NCBI RefSeq assembly: GCF_009728935.1
Contig: NZ_CP034235.1
Coordinates: 136,501-200,500, forward strand
DNA from: Paenibacillus psychroresistens
GTDB taxonomy: Bacteria; Bacillota; Bacilli; Paenibacillales; NBRC-103111
Direction: 5' to 3'
Length of the DNA: 64,000 bases
Below the pieces are notes generated by a model, which saw only the letters and a list, made by a program, of their open reading frames with translations, ran no database searches and was not told where the DNA came from. Positions 18,528-27,654 of the stretch are shown here, one piece after another (the first letter of the stretch is position 1; every line of letters begins with the position of its first letter). The position numbers and the translations under genes are program-made.

Positions 18528-19437
18528 CACTATGACCCGGCACGTTCGTGAAGGCACCAAGAACGTTGTGCGTAACGGCTGGATGTCCTTTGCATCTATA
18601 AGCTCGATTGCGATTTCTTTGTTAATATTAGGTGTTTTTTTGCTGTTGGTTTCTAATGTGGATTATATGGGCAAGCAGATAGAATCACAGGTAGAGATTC
18701 GTGTCTTTCTGGAATTGAATACGTCGGAATTATCAATAAATGCCCTTCAGAACGGGATTGCTGGCATGCCTGAGGTTAGTAAAGTAACCTTTGTTTCTAA
18801 AGCAGAAGGCTTGGCAAGCATGCGCGAGAAAATGGGAGAAGACGGCAAGTCCTATTTGGAAGGTTTAGATGGCGAGAACAATCCATTGAATGACTCCTTT
18901 ACCGTTCAAGTTATAGATCCACATCAAATAGATATTGCCGCAACTAAGATAAATGAGCTGAATCAAGGCAAATCGCCTAAGCCCATTGTAAAAGTAAGCT
19001 ATGGGAAAGGCACTGTAGAGTCTTTATTCAAAGCCACTAAGATTGTTCGTTACATCGGAATTGGTTTAGTAGTTTGTCTAGGCTTGACAGCCATGTTTCT
19101 AATATCTAATACTATTAAGCTAACGATCATGGCGCGTAACCGTGAAATTAAGATTATGAAGCTTGTAGGCGCTACGAATAGCTTTATACGATGGCCTTTT
19201 TTCATTGAGGGAGCGTTGCTTGGATTTATTGGCTCAGTCATCCCGGTTGTGATTTTATCCTATGGCTATTGGAGGCTATTGAGGTGGCTGCAGCCGGATG
19301 ATATCTCGACAATTTTGTTACGCTTTAAACCATTTGATGAAATTAGCTATTTATTATCGATTTTCTTGTTATTAATTGGAGTCGTTATCGGAATTTGGGG
19401 CAGCACCATTTCTGTACGTAAATTCTTAAAGGTTTAA
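18511..19437 (+). CDS. ftsX: Cell division membrane protein FtsX
   Basis: Permease-like partner of FtsE. 308 residues with four membrane segments: one near 25-45, then a large extracytoplasmic loop (about 50-165) that in the family contacts hydrolases or coiled-coil activators, then three segments in the C-terminal half. FISNTIKLTIMARNREIKIMKLVGAT-type sequence before the third segment is typical of FtsX. ATG 18511 lies inside the end of ftsE after GAGGGGA; ATG 18517 is an alternative. The next gene starts 9 bases after its stop. Confidence 0.95.
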   Translation: MAMKISTMTRHVREGTKNVVRNGWMSFASISSIAISLLILGVFLLLVSNVDYMGKQIESQVEIRVFLELNTSELSINALQNGIAGMPEVSKVTFVSKAEGLASMREKMGEDGKSYLEGLDGENNPLNDSFTVQVIDPHQIDIAATKINELNQGKSPKPIVKVSYGKGTVESLFKATKIVRYIGIGLVVCLGLTAMFLISNTIKLTIMARNREIKIMKLVGATNSFIRWPFFIEGALLGFIGSVIPVVILSYGYWRLLRWLQPDDISTILLRFKPFDEISYLLSIFLLLIGVVIGIWGSTISVRKFLKV

Positions 19438-19446
19438 GGAGACAAT

Positions 19447-20625
19447 ATGCGCAAAATATTATTCGCTGTTCTGGCAGCTGTCTTATTGTTCAGCTTAGTG
19501 ATTCATCCAAAAGAAGGCTATACCAGCGCACAAAGTGATATTGACAATGCGCTTGCCAAGGTGAAGAAGCAAGAAGCTGAAATGCAGAAGAAGCGTGAAG
19601 AAGTTAAACAACAATCGGCAGTTCTTGATGCAACCAAGGGTCAAGAAGAGAAGAATTTGCAGAAAATAATGGCAGATATTAAAAAGCAAGCGAATAAATT
19701 AGGTGTATTGAATCAACAGATTGTGGATGGTACGATTGCTGCTAAAGAAGCAGGCGTCCTATCGGATGAAGCGGATGAACGAGTTAAATCTCGCGATGCG
19801 CTTTTGAAGTCCCGCTTACGTTTAATGTACATGAACGGATCGGTCTCTTATATGGATGTTTTGTTTAGTGCAACTAGTTTTTCTGACTTTTTGGACCGTT
19901 TTCTAGCACTACAGAGTGTTGTTGGTCAGGATAAACAAATTCTCGAGAAGAATAAAGAAGATCGCGAGACGCAAGTTGTGAAGAAAAAGGAAATGGATAA
20001 GCACCTTGCTGAGGTTCAAAGCTTAGCCTTAGAAGCAGAAGCCACTAAGGACAGGCTTTCCAATCAAGAGAAGAAGAAAGAAGTGTTGCTTGCCAGTCTG
20101 GATCAGAATATTGAACAATTGGATGGGATCGATGAAGAAGCTGAGAAGAAGTTGATTGCCTTAGCCTCAGAAAAAGCCCAACTAAACAAGAAGAAAAAAG
20201 AGCTCGCAGATAGCTTTAAATACAGTGGGGGTCAGCTCTTATGGCCGCTGCCAGGCAGAACAAGCATGAGTGATGGCTTTGGATATCGAATTGATCCGAT
20301 AAAACATGTCAGGAAGCTGCATAAAGGGGTTGATATCCCAGCACCTGAAGGTACTGCGATTGTTGCAGCAGAGAGTGGCGTCGTCCTAATTGCGTCAACA
20401 GTAAGCGGTTATGGCAATACCGTTGTTATTGATCATGGCAATGGGATATGGACCTGGTACGGCCATATTCGCGAGGGCGGCATTAAGGTAAAGGAAGGCC
20501 GAACGGTTACACGAGGACAAAAGATTGCAGAGGTAGGCTCAACGGGAGATTCAACTGGAAATCATCTGCATTTTGAGGTAAGAAAAAACGAAGTAGCGGT
20601 TAATCCATTGCCGTACTTAAAGTAA
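19447..20625 (+). CDS. EnvC-like murein hydrolase / activator, coiled coil plus M23 (LytM) domain
   Basis: 392 residues with a signal peptide (ILFAVLAAVLLFSLVIHP), a long heptad-rich coiled coil from about 30 to 255 with a central break, and a C-terminal M23 domain from about 265. The zinc ligands look complete: HKGVD, then YGH and HLHFEV. EnvC itself has lost these and only activates amidases; this protein may therefore cut peptidoglycan itself. Its position directly after ftsEX and its coiled coil fit a periplasm-side partner gated by FtsX. AAGGAG precedes ATG 19447. Confidence 0.88.
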   Translation: MRKILFAVLAAVLLFSLVIHPKEGYTSAQSDIDNALAKVKKQEAEMQKKREEVKQQSAVLDATKGQEEKNLQKIMADIKKQANKLGVLNQQIVDGTIAAKEAGVLSDEADERVKSRDALLKSRLRLMYMNGSVSYMDVLFSATSFSDFLDRFLALQSVVGQDKQILEKNKEDRETQVVKKKEMDKHLAEVQSLALEAEATKDRLSNQEKKKEVLLASLDQNIEQLDGIDEEAEKKLIALASEKAQLNKKKKELADSFKYSGGQLLWPLPGRTSMSDGFGYRIDPIKHVRKLHKGVDIPAPEGTAIVAAESGVVLIASTVSGYGNTVVIDHGNGIWTWYGHIREGGIKVKEGRTVTRGQKIAEVGSTGDSTGNHLHFEVRKNEVAVNPLPYLK

Positions 20626-20652
20626 TATATTGTATATGGTGGTGGTAGGGTA

Positions 20653-22131
20653 ATGGTATTTAAAGGCCGAATGGTATTGGCTTATGTGCTAATCGGAATG
20701 TTTGCAAGCAGCTTATTAACCTTATTAACCATCAATTTTTTCTATCCGGTGATCTCTATTAACGCTGGAAGCGCCGATAAATTAAACCCCACAAATGCCA
20801 GCCGTCAACAAGCTGGCCTGACATCGAAGGATTTAACAAAGCTGCAGACAGCCTATAATTTGATTCATAATCAGTATGTAACTGAGATAGATCATGATAA
20901 AATTCTAAATGGTGCGATTACGGGAATGCTTTCAGCTACAGGTGATCCCTTTTCCACTTATATGACGCCTGATGAAGCCAAACAATTTCAAGATAATGTG
21001 GATGCTTTATTCGAGGGTATTGGTGCAGAGCTTTTAATGATAGACAACAAAATTACGATAGATTCGCTCATCAAAGGCTCCCCTGCAGAAAAAGTTGGGT
21101 TGCGGAAGAATGATATCATTGTATCCGTTAACGGTGAAAAGCTCGAAGGCCTTACCCTTTATGAAGCCGTAGCCAAAATTCGTGGAGCTAAAGGTACGCA
21201 AGCTGAACTGAGTATCATCCGCGCCGGTAGTATAGATCCTATCGATATTATCGTAGTAAGGGACGAAATTGAGACTCAAACGGTACAAAGTGAAATGGTC
21301 ACCAAGGAAATTGGAAAAATTGAAATTCGTCAATTTTCTGCTCGTTCAACGGATGAGTTCAAGGCGAATTTGCTTGGATTGGAAAAGCAAGGTATGAAGA
21401 GCTTAATAATCGATGTGCGCGATGATCCAGGTGGGTTATTATTCAAGGTCCTTGAAATTGTAGAGCCTTTTATTGATAAAGGTAAAACGATTGTCCAAGT
21501 AGAGGATCGTAATGGAAAACGTCAAGCAGACGTCTCAAACATCAAAGAACCTGTCCGTAAATATCCAATCGTCGTTCTGATCAATAAAGGCAGTGCCAGT
21601 GCTGCAGAAATTTTGGCTGCTGCTTTACAGCAATCGGCAGGGAGTAAGCTGATTGGTGAAACCACCTATGGAAAAGGAACGGTGCAGGAGCCGTTTTTGG
21701 ATGAAATGGTGGATGGAAGCAATATAAAGCTGACGATTAATAAATGGCTCACGCCTAATGGCAGCTGGATACACCAAAAAGGGATCACTCCAGATATTGC
21801 TGTTGAACAACCAGATTACTTTGATGTCATGGTGCTCAGTAAAAAGGAAACCTTGAAATTTGATATGAATAACGCAGACATCATGAACATGCAAATTATG
21901 CTAGAAGGCTTAGGGTTTTCTCCGGAACGGAAAGATGGTTATTATGACATGAAAACCGTTGCAGCTGTGGGAGCTTTTCAAAAAGCTAATTTACTTGCAG
22001 AAACCGGCGAGGCAAATGAAGTAACAATGAAAGAAATTGAGAATAAGATTTCAGACAAAATTAAAGATAGTAAGAATGACTTGCAGCTTAAAGCAGCGAT
22101 TGACCTACTTCAGAGCACACCAGCTTCCTAA
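20653..22131 (+). CDS. ctpB: S41 family carboxyl-terminal processing protease, CtpB-like
   Basis: 492-residue serine protease, membrane-anchored by an N-terminal segment, outside the cell membrane. Order: CTP N-terminal helical part, PDZ domain about 120-200 (GSPAEKVGLRKNDIIVSVNG), S41 core with the catalytic serine in NKGSASAAEI (about residue 316) and lysine in GETTYGKGTV, and a C-terminal peptidoglycan-binding-1 domain from about 400. In B. subtilis CtpB cuts SpoIVFA to activate pro-sigma-K processing in sporulation. Same neighbourhood there (ftsEX-ctpB-minJ-uvrB). A second CtpA-type paralogue cannot be ruled out as the true match. Confidence 0.88.
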   Translation: MVFKGRMVLAYVLIGMFASSLLTLLTINFFYPVISINAGSADKLNPTNASRQQAGLTSKDLTKLQTAYNLIHNQYVTEIDHDKILNGAITGMLSATGDPFSTYMTPDEAKQFQDNVDALFEGIGAELLMIDNKITIDSLIKGSPAEKVGLRKNDIIVSVNGEKLEGLTLYEAVAKIRGAKGTQAELSIIRAGSIDPIDIIVVRDEIETQTVQSEMVTKEIGKIEIRQFSARSTDEFKANLLGLEKQGMKSLIIDVRDDPGGLLFKVLEIVEPFIDKGKTIVQVEDRNGKRQADVSNIKEPVRKYPIVVLINKGSASAAEILAAALQQSAGSKLIGETTYGKGTVQEPFLDEMVDGSNIKLTINKWLTPNGSWIHQKGITPDIAVEQPDYFDVMVLSKKETLKFDMNNADIMNMQIMLEGLGFSPERKDGYYDMKTVAAVGAFQKANLLAETGEANEVTMKEIENKISDKIKDSKNDLQLKAAIDLLQSTPAS

Positions 22132-22170
22132 GCAAGCTTCGTATTCTACCCATCTAAGGAGAAACATAGT

Positions 22171-23472
22171 ATGGCATTTATATTGGAGCTGCTAAATCAA
22201 CTTTTACAGGCTGCAGGGCAAATTTTACTGCAGCCGTTTTATTATTTAGGCATTGTGATCATTATGCTGCAATATCGTAGGCAGATCGTATTGGAACGCA
22301 AGCTATTCCATACAAAGCTGCATTCTATTGTTCATGAATTCTGGCGAATGCTGCTCTGGGGCTGGCTATGCGGAATAGTCGCTTCACTTATCATGATTTT
22401 TGTAGGTGCCTCCATACCCATGGAAAGCGTTTACTTGCTGTGGGCAATTTCTCTGATTCTATTGCTGTTCCGTGTTCGTTATTTTAACGTGGCATACGCT
22501 GCAGGAATCATGGGATTGTTGCACTGTATAGTTGGGTATTTTCCTGGCCTATTGGAACTAACCTCCTATCAATGGCTTTTTAGACCGATAAATGAACTTC
22601 ATGTCCCGTCTTTGCTTTTTATAGTCGCCATCATGCATCTTCTCGAAGCTTACCTGTTAAGAATTCAGGGGAAACGACTGGCAAGCCCAACCTTGGTTGA
22701 AGGCAAAAGAGGTAAAATCGTCGGTGGGTATCAGTTACAAAGCTATTGGCCGATCCCGTTGTTCTTATTAATGCCTGTAGCAGGCGGTACGCTCGATTTG
22801 CCATGGACTCCGCTGTTTGCTTCTGGACTAGACTCTGCTGCAGTTACTGGCAGCTGGGGCTTCCTCGCACTCCCGTTGATTCTGGGGTTTACTGATTTTA
22901 CCCAAGCGCGACTTCCCGTCGCCAAAATAAGACGAAGCTCAAGCTTACTCTTGTTATATGCTTGCATTATACTTATAGCTTCTTTACTGAGCTATTATTG
23001 GAGCTTTTTCATCTTAATAGCGTCGATCCTGACCATCCTATTGCACGAAGGGCTAGTGAAATATAGTGCTTGGGAAGAGACAACCCAAAGTCCATTATTT
23101 GTCCATGGTGAACGAGGCTTATTAATATTAGCTGTGCTGCCTGGAAGCTCTGCAATTGAGTTGGGACTTCAAGCGGGTGAAATTATCCATAAGGTCAATT
23201 CCGTACTCGTACGCACGAAGCAAGAGCTACATCAGGCTATGCGCTTAAACCCCGCTTTTTGCCGGTTGGAAGTACTTAATCTAGAAGGACATAGTAAATT
23301 TGTTAGTAGAGCAATCTACGCAGGTGATCATCACGAGTTAGGTATCATTTTGGCCCCCGATGCAGAGACGATTGATTACATTCCACAGAAACAGCGGAAT
23401 TTGCATTTCCTTCATGGTTTAAAGGGAAAACCGGGTAAGCGCAAGGAACGTCAGATATATGATGAAAATTAA
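22171..23472 (+). CDS. PDZ-domain polytopic membrane protein, MinJ-like
   Basis: 433 residues: six to eight hydrophobic segments in the first 300 residues, then a C-terminal PDZ domain at about 310-385 (LPGSSAIELGLQAGEIIHKV) and a basic tail. This topology matches B. subtilis MinJ (YvjD), which bridges DivIVA and MinD to place the division septum, and the position between ctpB and uvrB is the same. B. subtilis has swrA between ctpB and minJ; here there is none. I infer MinJ function from synteny and architecture, not from sequence motifs. It ends at a strong bidirectional terminator. Confidence 0.8.
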   Translation: MAFILELLNQLLQAAGQILLQPFYYLGIVIIMLQYRRQIVLERKLFHTKLHSIVHEFWRMLLWGWLCGIVASLIMIFVGASIPMESVYLLWAISLILLLFRVRYFNVAYAAGIMGLLHCIVGYFPGLLELTSYQWLFRPINELHVPSLLFIVAIMHLLEAYLLRIQGKRLASPTLVEGKRGKIVGGYQLQSYWPIPLFLLMPVAGGTLDLPWTPLFASGLDSAAVTGSWGFLALPLILGFTDFTQARLPVAKIRRSSSLLLLYACIILIASLLSYYWSFFILIASILTILLHEGLVKYSAWEETTQSPLFVHGERGLLILAVLPGSSAIELGLQAGEIIHKVNSVLVRTKQELHQAMRLNPAFCRLEVLNLEGHSKFVSRAIYAGDHHELGIILAPDAETIDYIPQKQRNLHFLHGLKGKPGKRKERQIYDEN

Positions 23473-23515
23473 AAAAGCTTGAAGCTCTCGTTAAACGGAG
23501 CTTCAAGCTTTTTTT
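23471..23515. terminator. Bidirectional terminator between minJ-like gene and motB
   Basis: AAAAAAGCTTGAAGCTC (23471-23487) pairs with GAGCTTCAAGCTTTTTT across a loop of about 10. It serves both convergent transcripts. Confidence 0.9.
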
Positions 23516-23516
23516 C

Positions 23517-24374
23517 CTATGGCGCTACTTTTGCTGTAGGTGTAATTTCGGCTTCAATCTCGCGTAATACGATGATTTCGACACGACGATTTTTTTGTCT
23601 ATTTTCAGGTGTATCGTTAGGAGCAATTGGATGGGAGTCGCCATAGAATGCGCCGACAAGCTTGCCGTGCAAGGCAGGGATTTTATTGAAAATCCTTTTG
23701 ACCGATAAGGATCTTTCAGATGATAATCCATCATTATCTTGATATAAGGATCCAGTGCTTAAAGGTTGGTCGTCCGTATGGCCTTCGATGCTAACTGGTG
23801 CGTGTAAAGTTGGAAAAAGACTGGATAGCTTTTCTAGAATAGGAATGGAAGCGGGTTTTAAGTCTGCTTTTCCTGAATCGAATAAGAATAAATCATTTAG
23901 AGTGATAGCAATGCCTCGTGCGGTATCTTTAACAGATACCTTGGTTTGCAGCTTATTATCATTGATGTACTTTTCGGTTTTTTCCTTGAGATCCTTCAAT
24001 TCTTTTTCTCTTTGCTCGATTTGCTCAGCTTTTTTCTCTTGCTTTTCTTTCTCCGTTTCTTCAGATACTTCATCAGTTTCCTCAGCAGTAGGGGAATCCT
24101 TTTCGGGATCTTTTTGAGACAGATTTCCTTCAGCCCCTTCACCTGGATCTGCAACACCGACATTTCCCTGGGGAATAACGGTATCCGATTTTTTGAACTG
24201 AAAAGCAAGGGACTTAGACAGTTCTGTGTATTTGGCCATATCAATTTTGCTCATGGAGTACATAATAACGAAAAAGATTAGCAATAATGTGATTAAATCG
24301 GCATAAGTGATGAGCCAGCGTTCATGGTTCTCATGCTCCTCATGCTTCTTATTTCTCCTCGCCATCTTCCTCAC
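23517..24374 (-). CDS. motB: Flagellar motor stator protein MotB
   Basis: 285 residues. One N-terminal membrane helix with the proton-carrying aspartate in TYADLITLLLIFFVIMYSM, then a charged Glu/Lys-rich linker (predicted coiled coil) and a C-terminal OmpA-type peptidoglycan-binding domain (ISIEGHTDDQPL, PENRQKNRRVEIIVL). With MotA it makes the H+-driven torque unit anchored to the wall. GTG 24374 is preceded by GGAGG with 5 bases; ATG 24365 is an alternative. It overlaps the end of motA, so the two are coupled. Confidence 0.95.
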   Translation of the reverse strand: MRKMARRNKKHEEHENHERWLITYADLITLLLIFFVIMYSMSKIDMAKYTELSKSLAFQFKKSDTVIPQGNVGVADPGEGAEGNLSQKDPEKDSPTAEETDEVSEETEKEKQEKKAEQIEQREKELKDLKEKTEKYINDNKLQTKVSVKDTARGIAITLNDLFLFDSGKADLKPASIPILEKLSSLFPTLHAPVSIEGHTDDQPLSTGSLYQDNDGLSSERSLSVKRIFNKIPALHGKLVGAFYGDSHPIAPNDTPENRQKNRRVEIIVLREIEAEITPTAKVAP

Positions 24375-25146
24375 CTGCTCCTCCCGTTTTGTTCTTATCT
24401 TCTTTCTTATGCAGGAATGAGGTTAGTTTTTTCTTGATTAGTTGTGGGTTTTCACCAGCCTGTAGGGCTAGAATACCTTCAAGCATTAATTCCATTTCAG
24501 AAATTTGTTCCTTACTGCGTATTTTGATCTTGGCTCCAAGCGGCAGATAAGCAACGTTAGCACTCGCCACCCCATACAAGGTTGCTGTAAAAGCAACGGC
24601 GATCGCTGGTCCTAGATCATCTGGATTAGCTAAATTACCCAATACGTGAATCAAACCCATAACGGTACCGATAATTCCCATGGTAGGAGCAATTGCACCT
24701 GCGCTATCAAAAATCTTGGCGAAGCCTTCATGTTGATGAGCTAATGCATCCATTTCTAATTCGAGAATTTGACGGGTAAGATCAGGATCAGTTCCATCCA
24801 CGACCATCATTAAGCCTTCTTTAAGAAATGGATTGGTATGTTCTTGGGCACGTTGTTCCAAGGCTAGCACACCTTCTCGACGTGCTACAGTTGCCATCTC
24901 TACAACCTCTTCAATTATGGTATGCGGATTATGCACGGGTTCTTTAAAAGCCATTTTTATGGCCAAAGGAAGCTCTTTAAGACGGGAGATTGGAAAGCTC
25001 ATGGCTACGGCTCCAAATGTACCTCCAAAAACGATAAGCATGGCGCTGGGAACAACCAAAGCAGATAAATGCCCGCCATCCCACATATACCCACCTACTA
25101 ATGATGCAAGACCCAAAACTAAACCGATTACTGTTGTCAAATCCAC
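24349..25146 (-). CDS. motA: Flagellar motor stator protein MotA
   Basis: 265 residues, four membrane helices with a large cytoplasmic loop between helices 2 and 3. Characteristic are MDLTTVIGLVLGLASLVGGY at the N-terminus, RREGVLALEQRA in the loop and APTMGIIGTVMGLIHVLGNL with the conserved prolines. The C-terminal tail is acidic (GGAGEEDGEEK). GTG 25146 follows AGGGGTGG. No other flagellar genes are nearby, as in B. subtilis where motAB stand alone. A sigma-D-like promoter lies at 25187-25213. Confidence 0.96.
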   Translation of the reverse strand: MDLTTVIGLVLGLASLVGGYMWDGGHLSALVVPSAMLIVFGGTFGAVAMSFPISRLKELPLAIKMAFKEPVHNPHTIIEEVVEMATVARREGVLALEQRAQEHTNPFLKEGLMMVVDGTDPDLTRQILELEMDALAHQHEGFAKIFDSAGAIAPTMGIIGTVMGLIHVLGNLANPDDLGPAIAVAFTATLYGVASANVAYLPLGAKIKIRSKEQISEMELMLEGILALQAGENPQLIKKKLTSFLHKKEDKNKTGGAGEEDGEEK

Positions 25147-25186
25147 GAAACTACCACCCCTAAGTCAACTTTTCTATATACTTCGT

Positions 25187-25213
25187 ATATTGGTGTAAAA
25201 CGGTGATTCTTTA
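25187..25213 (-). promoter_or_regulatory. Sigma-D (sigma-28)-like promoter of motAB
   Basis: On the minus strand TAAA (25213-25210), 15 bases, then ACCAATAT (25194-25187). The motility sigma-D consensus is TAAA-N15-GCCGATAT, so spacing is exact and the -10 matches 6 of 8. It lies about 40 bases upstream of motA. B. subtilis motAB is known to depend on sigma-D. Confidence 0.6.
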
Positions 25214-25214
25214 T

Positions 25215-25243
25215 TTGCAACGATTATTGAAAAGAGGTATAAT
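25215..25243 (+). promoter_or_regulatory. Sigma-A promoter of uvrB
   Basis: TTGCAA (25215-25220), 17 bases, TATAAT (25238-25243). Starts one base beyond the motA sigma-D-like promoter on the other strand, so the two promoters are back to back. Confidence 0.75.
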
Positions 25244-25248
25244 TAACG

Positions 25249-25262
25249 GGAACAAATATTCC
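25249..25262 (+). promoter_or_regulatory. LexA (SOS) box-like operator at uvrB
   Basis: GGAACAAATATTCC agrees at 12 of 14 positions with the B. subtilis LexA/DinR box CGAACRNRYGTTYC. It starts 6 bases after the uvrB -10, over the expected transcription start, where a repressor would block initiation. uvrB is a classic SOS gene. Confidence 0.6.
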
Positions 25263-25386
25263 TATTTCCAAAATTGCTTAATACTTTATTTATATCGGAA
25301 AATCGTCTATAAAAGTTTAGTAAAACTGTATGGCTGCATCTGGATTAATCAAATTCGCGCCTAGAGGCTGGGATAAGGTGAGTGAA

Positions 25387-27381
25387 ATGAACGATATAGT
25401 ACGGAGTGATAAAAAGTTTGAATTGGTTTCAGAGTTTTCACCGCAAGGGGACCAGCCAAGAGCAATTGAGCAGCTGCTTAAAAGCATCACCGCTGGACAA
25501 AAGCAGCAAACTCTCTTAGGCGCAACAGGTACAGGGAAAACCTTTACAATGGCTAAGGTTATAGCCGAATTGAATCGCCCTACTCTTGTAATTGCCCATA
25601 ACAAAACGTTAGCGGCCCAGCTTTGCAGCGAATTTAAGCAGTTTTTCCCGAATAACGCAGTCGAGTATTTTGTCAGCTACTACGATTACTATCAGCCGGA
25701 AGCCTATATTCCCTCTTCGGATACTTTTATCGAGAAGGATTCCAGCATCAATGAAGAAATCGATAAGCTGCGACATTCAGCAACAAGCTCTTTATTTGAA
25801 CGGCGAGATGTCATTATCGTTGCCAGTGTTTCATGCATTTACGGTTTAGGATCTCCCATAGAATATGGAAATCTATTGTTATCTCTTCGTGTGGGTATGG
25901 AACGTTCGCGGAATGAAATCCTCCATAAATTAGTTGATATTCAGTATCAGCGGAATGATTTGAATTTTGTGCGCGGTACTTTTCGTGTGCGAGGCGATGT
26001 AGTAGAGATTTTCCCGGCTTCACACAGTGAGCAAGCTGTTAGGATCGAGTTATTTGGCGACGAGATTGAGAAAATTGTCGAAATCAATGTTTTAACAGGT
26101 GAAATTATTGCTGAACGGGACCACATTGCTATTTTTCCAGCCTCACATTTTGTGACGCATGAAGACACAATGAAGGTTGCCATAGTCCATATTGAGCGCG
26201 AGCTTGAGGAACGCTTAGCTGTATTCCGTGAAGAAGGCAAGCTGCTTGAAGCACAGCGGTTGGAGCAGCGGACGCGTTATGATATAGAAATGATGCAAGA
26301 AATGGGTTTTTGTTCAGGGATTGAGAACTATTCTGGACCTTTAACCTTCCGTGAAAAAGGAGCTACCCCTTATACGCTTTTGGATTATTTTCCAGATGAT
26401 ATGTTGTTTGTTGTGGATGAATCTCATGTAACCTTACCGCAAATTCGTGGGATGTACAACGGGGATAGAGCGAGAAAAGAAATGCTCGTTAATCATGGAT
26501 TCCGACTACCTTCCGCTATGGATAATCGCCCTCTGCGCATCGAAGAATTTGAGGATAAAGTCAGTCAAATCGTCTATGTTTCTGCAACACCTGGTCCCAT
26601 TGAATTGGAACGCTGTCCTATTATGGTTGAGCAGATTATTCGTCCAACAGGCTTGCTTGATCCCATCATAGAAATTCGTCCTTCGAAAGGTCAAATTGAT
26701 GATTTAATAGGTGAGATTCACGAACGGATTCGCAGAGATGAACGTGTACTGGTTACAACATTGACCAAGAAAATGTCAGAAGATTTAACTGACTATCTCA
26801 AAAACATAGATATTAAAGTGCGATATCTGCATTCGGATATTAAAACCTTAGAACGCTTGCAAATTTTGCGTGATTTACGGCTAGGTGTTTTTCATGTTTT
26901 AATTGGTATAAATCTGCTTCGTGAAGGCTTGGATTTACCTGAAGTATCCTTGGTTTGTATTTTGGATGCGGATAAAGAAGGATTCTTAAGATCAGAACGC
27001 GCATTAATTCAAACGGTAGGCCGAGCTGCCCGAAACTCAGACGGCCGAGTCATTATGTATGCCGATAAAATAACAGACTCCATGCGTAAAGCTTTAGATG
27101 AAACGGAGCGTAGACGAGTCATTCAAGCTGCACATAACGAAGCGAATGGCATTACGCCAACGACGATCAGCAAAAAAGTACGTGATGTGATTGAAGCTAG
27201 CAAAGTAGCCGAGCAAAAAGCAGATTATCTAACAGGTGTGGGCGGCAAGCTCAACAAAAAAGAGCGCATTGCACTCATCGAACGTTTAGAGCAAGAAATG
27301 AAAACCGCAGCTAAGAATCTTCAATTCGAACGCGCCGCCGAACTCCGCGATGCGGTCTTAGAACTTAAAGCAGAAGATTAA
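25387..27381 (+). CDS. uvrB: Excinuclease ABC subunit B
   Basis: DNA-damage-verifying helicase-like subunit of nucleotide excision repair. I start it at ATG 25387 after AGGTGAG, giving 664 residues, the family length; longer in-frame extensions upstream lack a ribosome site. Visible are Walker [13 protein letters not shown], the beta-hairpin [20 protein letters not shown] that clamps the DNA strand, [13 protein letters not shown], helicase motifs V and VI ([32 protein letters not shown]) and the C-terminal UVR domain ([12 protein letters not shown]...FERAAELRD) that contacts UvrC. Its promoter carries an SOS-like box. Confidence 0.97.
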   Translation: MNDIVRSDKKFELVSEFSPQGDQPRAIEQLLKSITAGQKQQTLLGATGTGKTFTMAKVIAELNRPTLVIAHNKTLAAQLCSEFKQFFPNNAVEYFVSYYDYYQPEAYIPSSDTFIEKDSSINEEIDKLRHSATSSLFERRDVIIVASVSCIYGLGSPIEYGNLLLSLRVGMERSRNEILHKLVDIQYQRNDLNFVRGTFRVRGDVVEIFPASHSEQAVRIELFGDEIEKIVEINVLTGEIIAERDHIAIFPASHFVTHEDTMKVAIVHIERELEERLAVFREEGKLLEAQRLEQRTRYDIEMMQEMGFCSGIENYSGPLTFREKGATPYTLLDYFPDDMLFVVDESHVTLPQIRGMYNGDRARKEMLVNHGFRLPSAMDNRPLRIEEFEDKVSQIVYVSATPGPIELERCPIMVEQIIRPTGLLDPIIEIRPSKGQIDDLIGEIHERIRRDERVLVTTLTKKMSEDLTDYLKNIDIKVRYLHSDIKTLERLQILRDLRLGVFHVLIGINLLREGLDLPEVSLVCILDADKEGFLRSERALIQTVGRAARNSDGRVIMYADKITDSMRKALDETERRRVIQAAHNEANGITPTTISKKVRDVIEASKVAEQKADYLTGVGGKLNKKERIALIERLEQEMKTAAKNLQFERAAELRDAVLELKAED

Positions 27382-27489
27382 TTTTTAAAGATATTCTAAA
27401 TAAAGTAGATTATATTTTTAATGCTTTTTAAAAAAGAAGCGAAAGGGAGTAATGGGTGTGTCTGGAAAGTTTACGTGCCGCCTTTGAAT

Positions 27490-27527
27490 ATTGCATCGTT
27501 ACAACCCTTCAAATAAAGGGATGCAAT
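27490..27527 (+). other. Hairpin in the uvrB-uvrA gap
   Basis: ATTGCATC (27490-27497) pairs with GATGCAAT (27520-27527) and CCCTT (27505-27509) with AAGGG (27516-27520), with a 7-base internal bulge on one side. No T-run follows. It sits in the 273-base gap between uvrB and uvrA, just after a 12-codon reading frame (27452-27487). A 35-codon frame starts on its 3' arm (27521-27628). I cannot assign a function to the gap. Confidence 0.4.
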
Positions 27528-27654
27528 TTCAAGAGTGGCTGGAAGGCACATCTGTTACGCACTTGAGCATTTCTTTTTTAATAAACGTAAGTGATATCTA
27601 CCATTGTTCAATTATCTTAATAATTTAATCTCACAATGAGAGGATGAAATTTTC

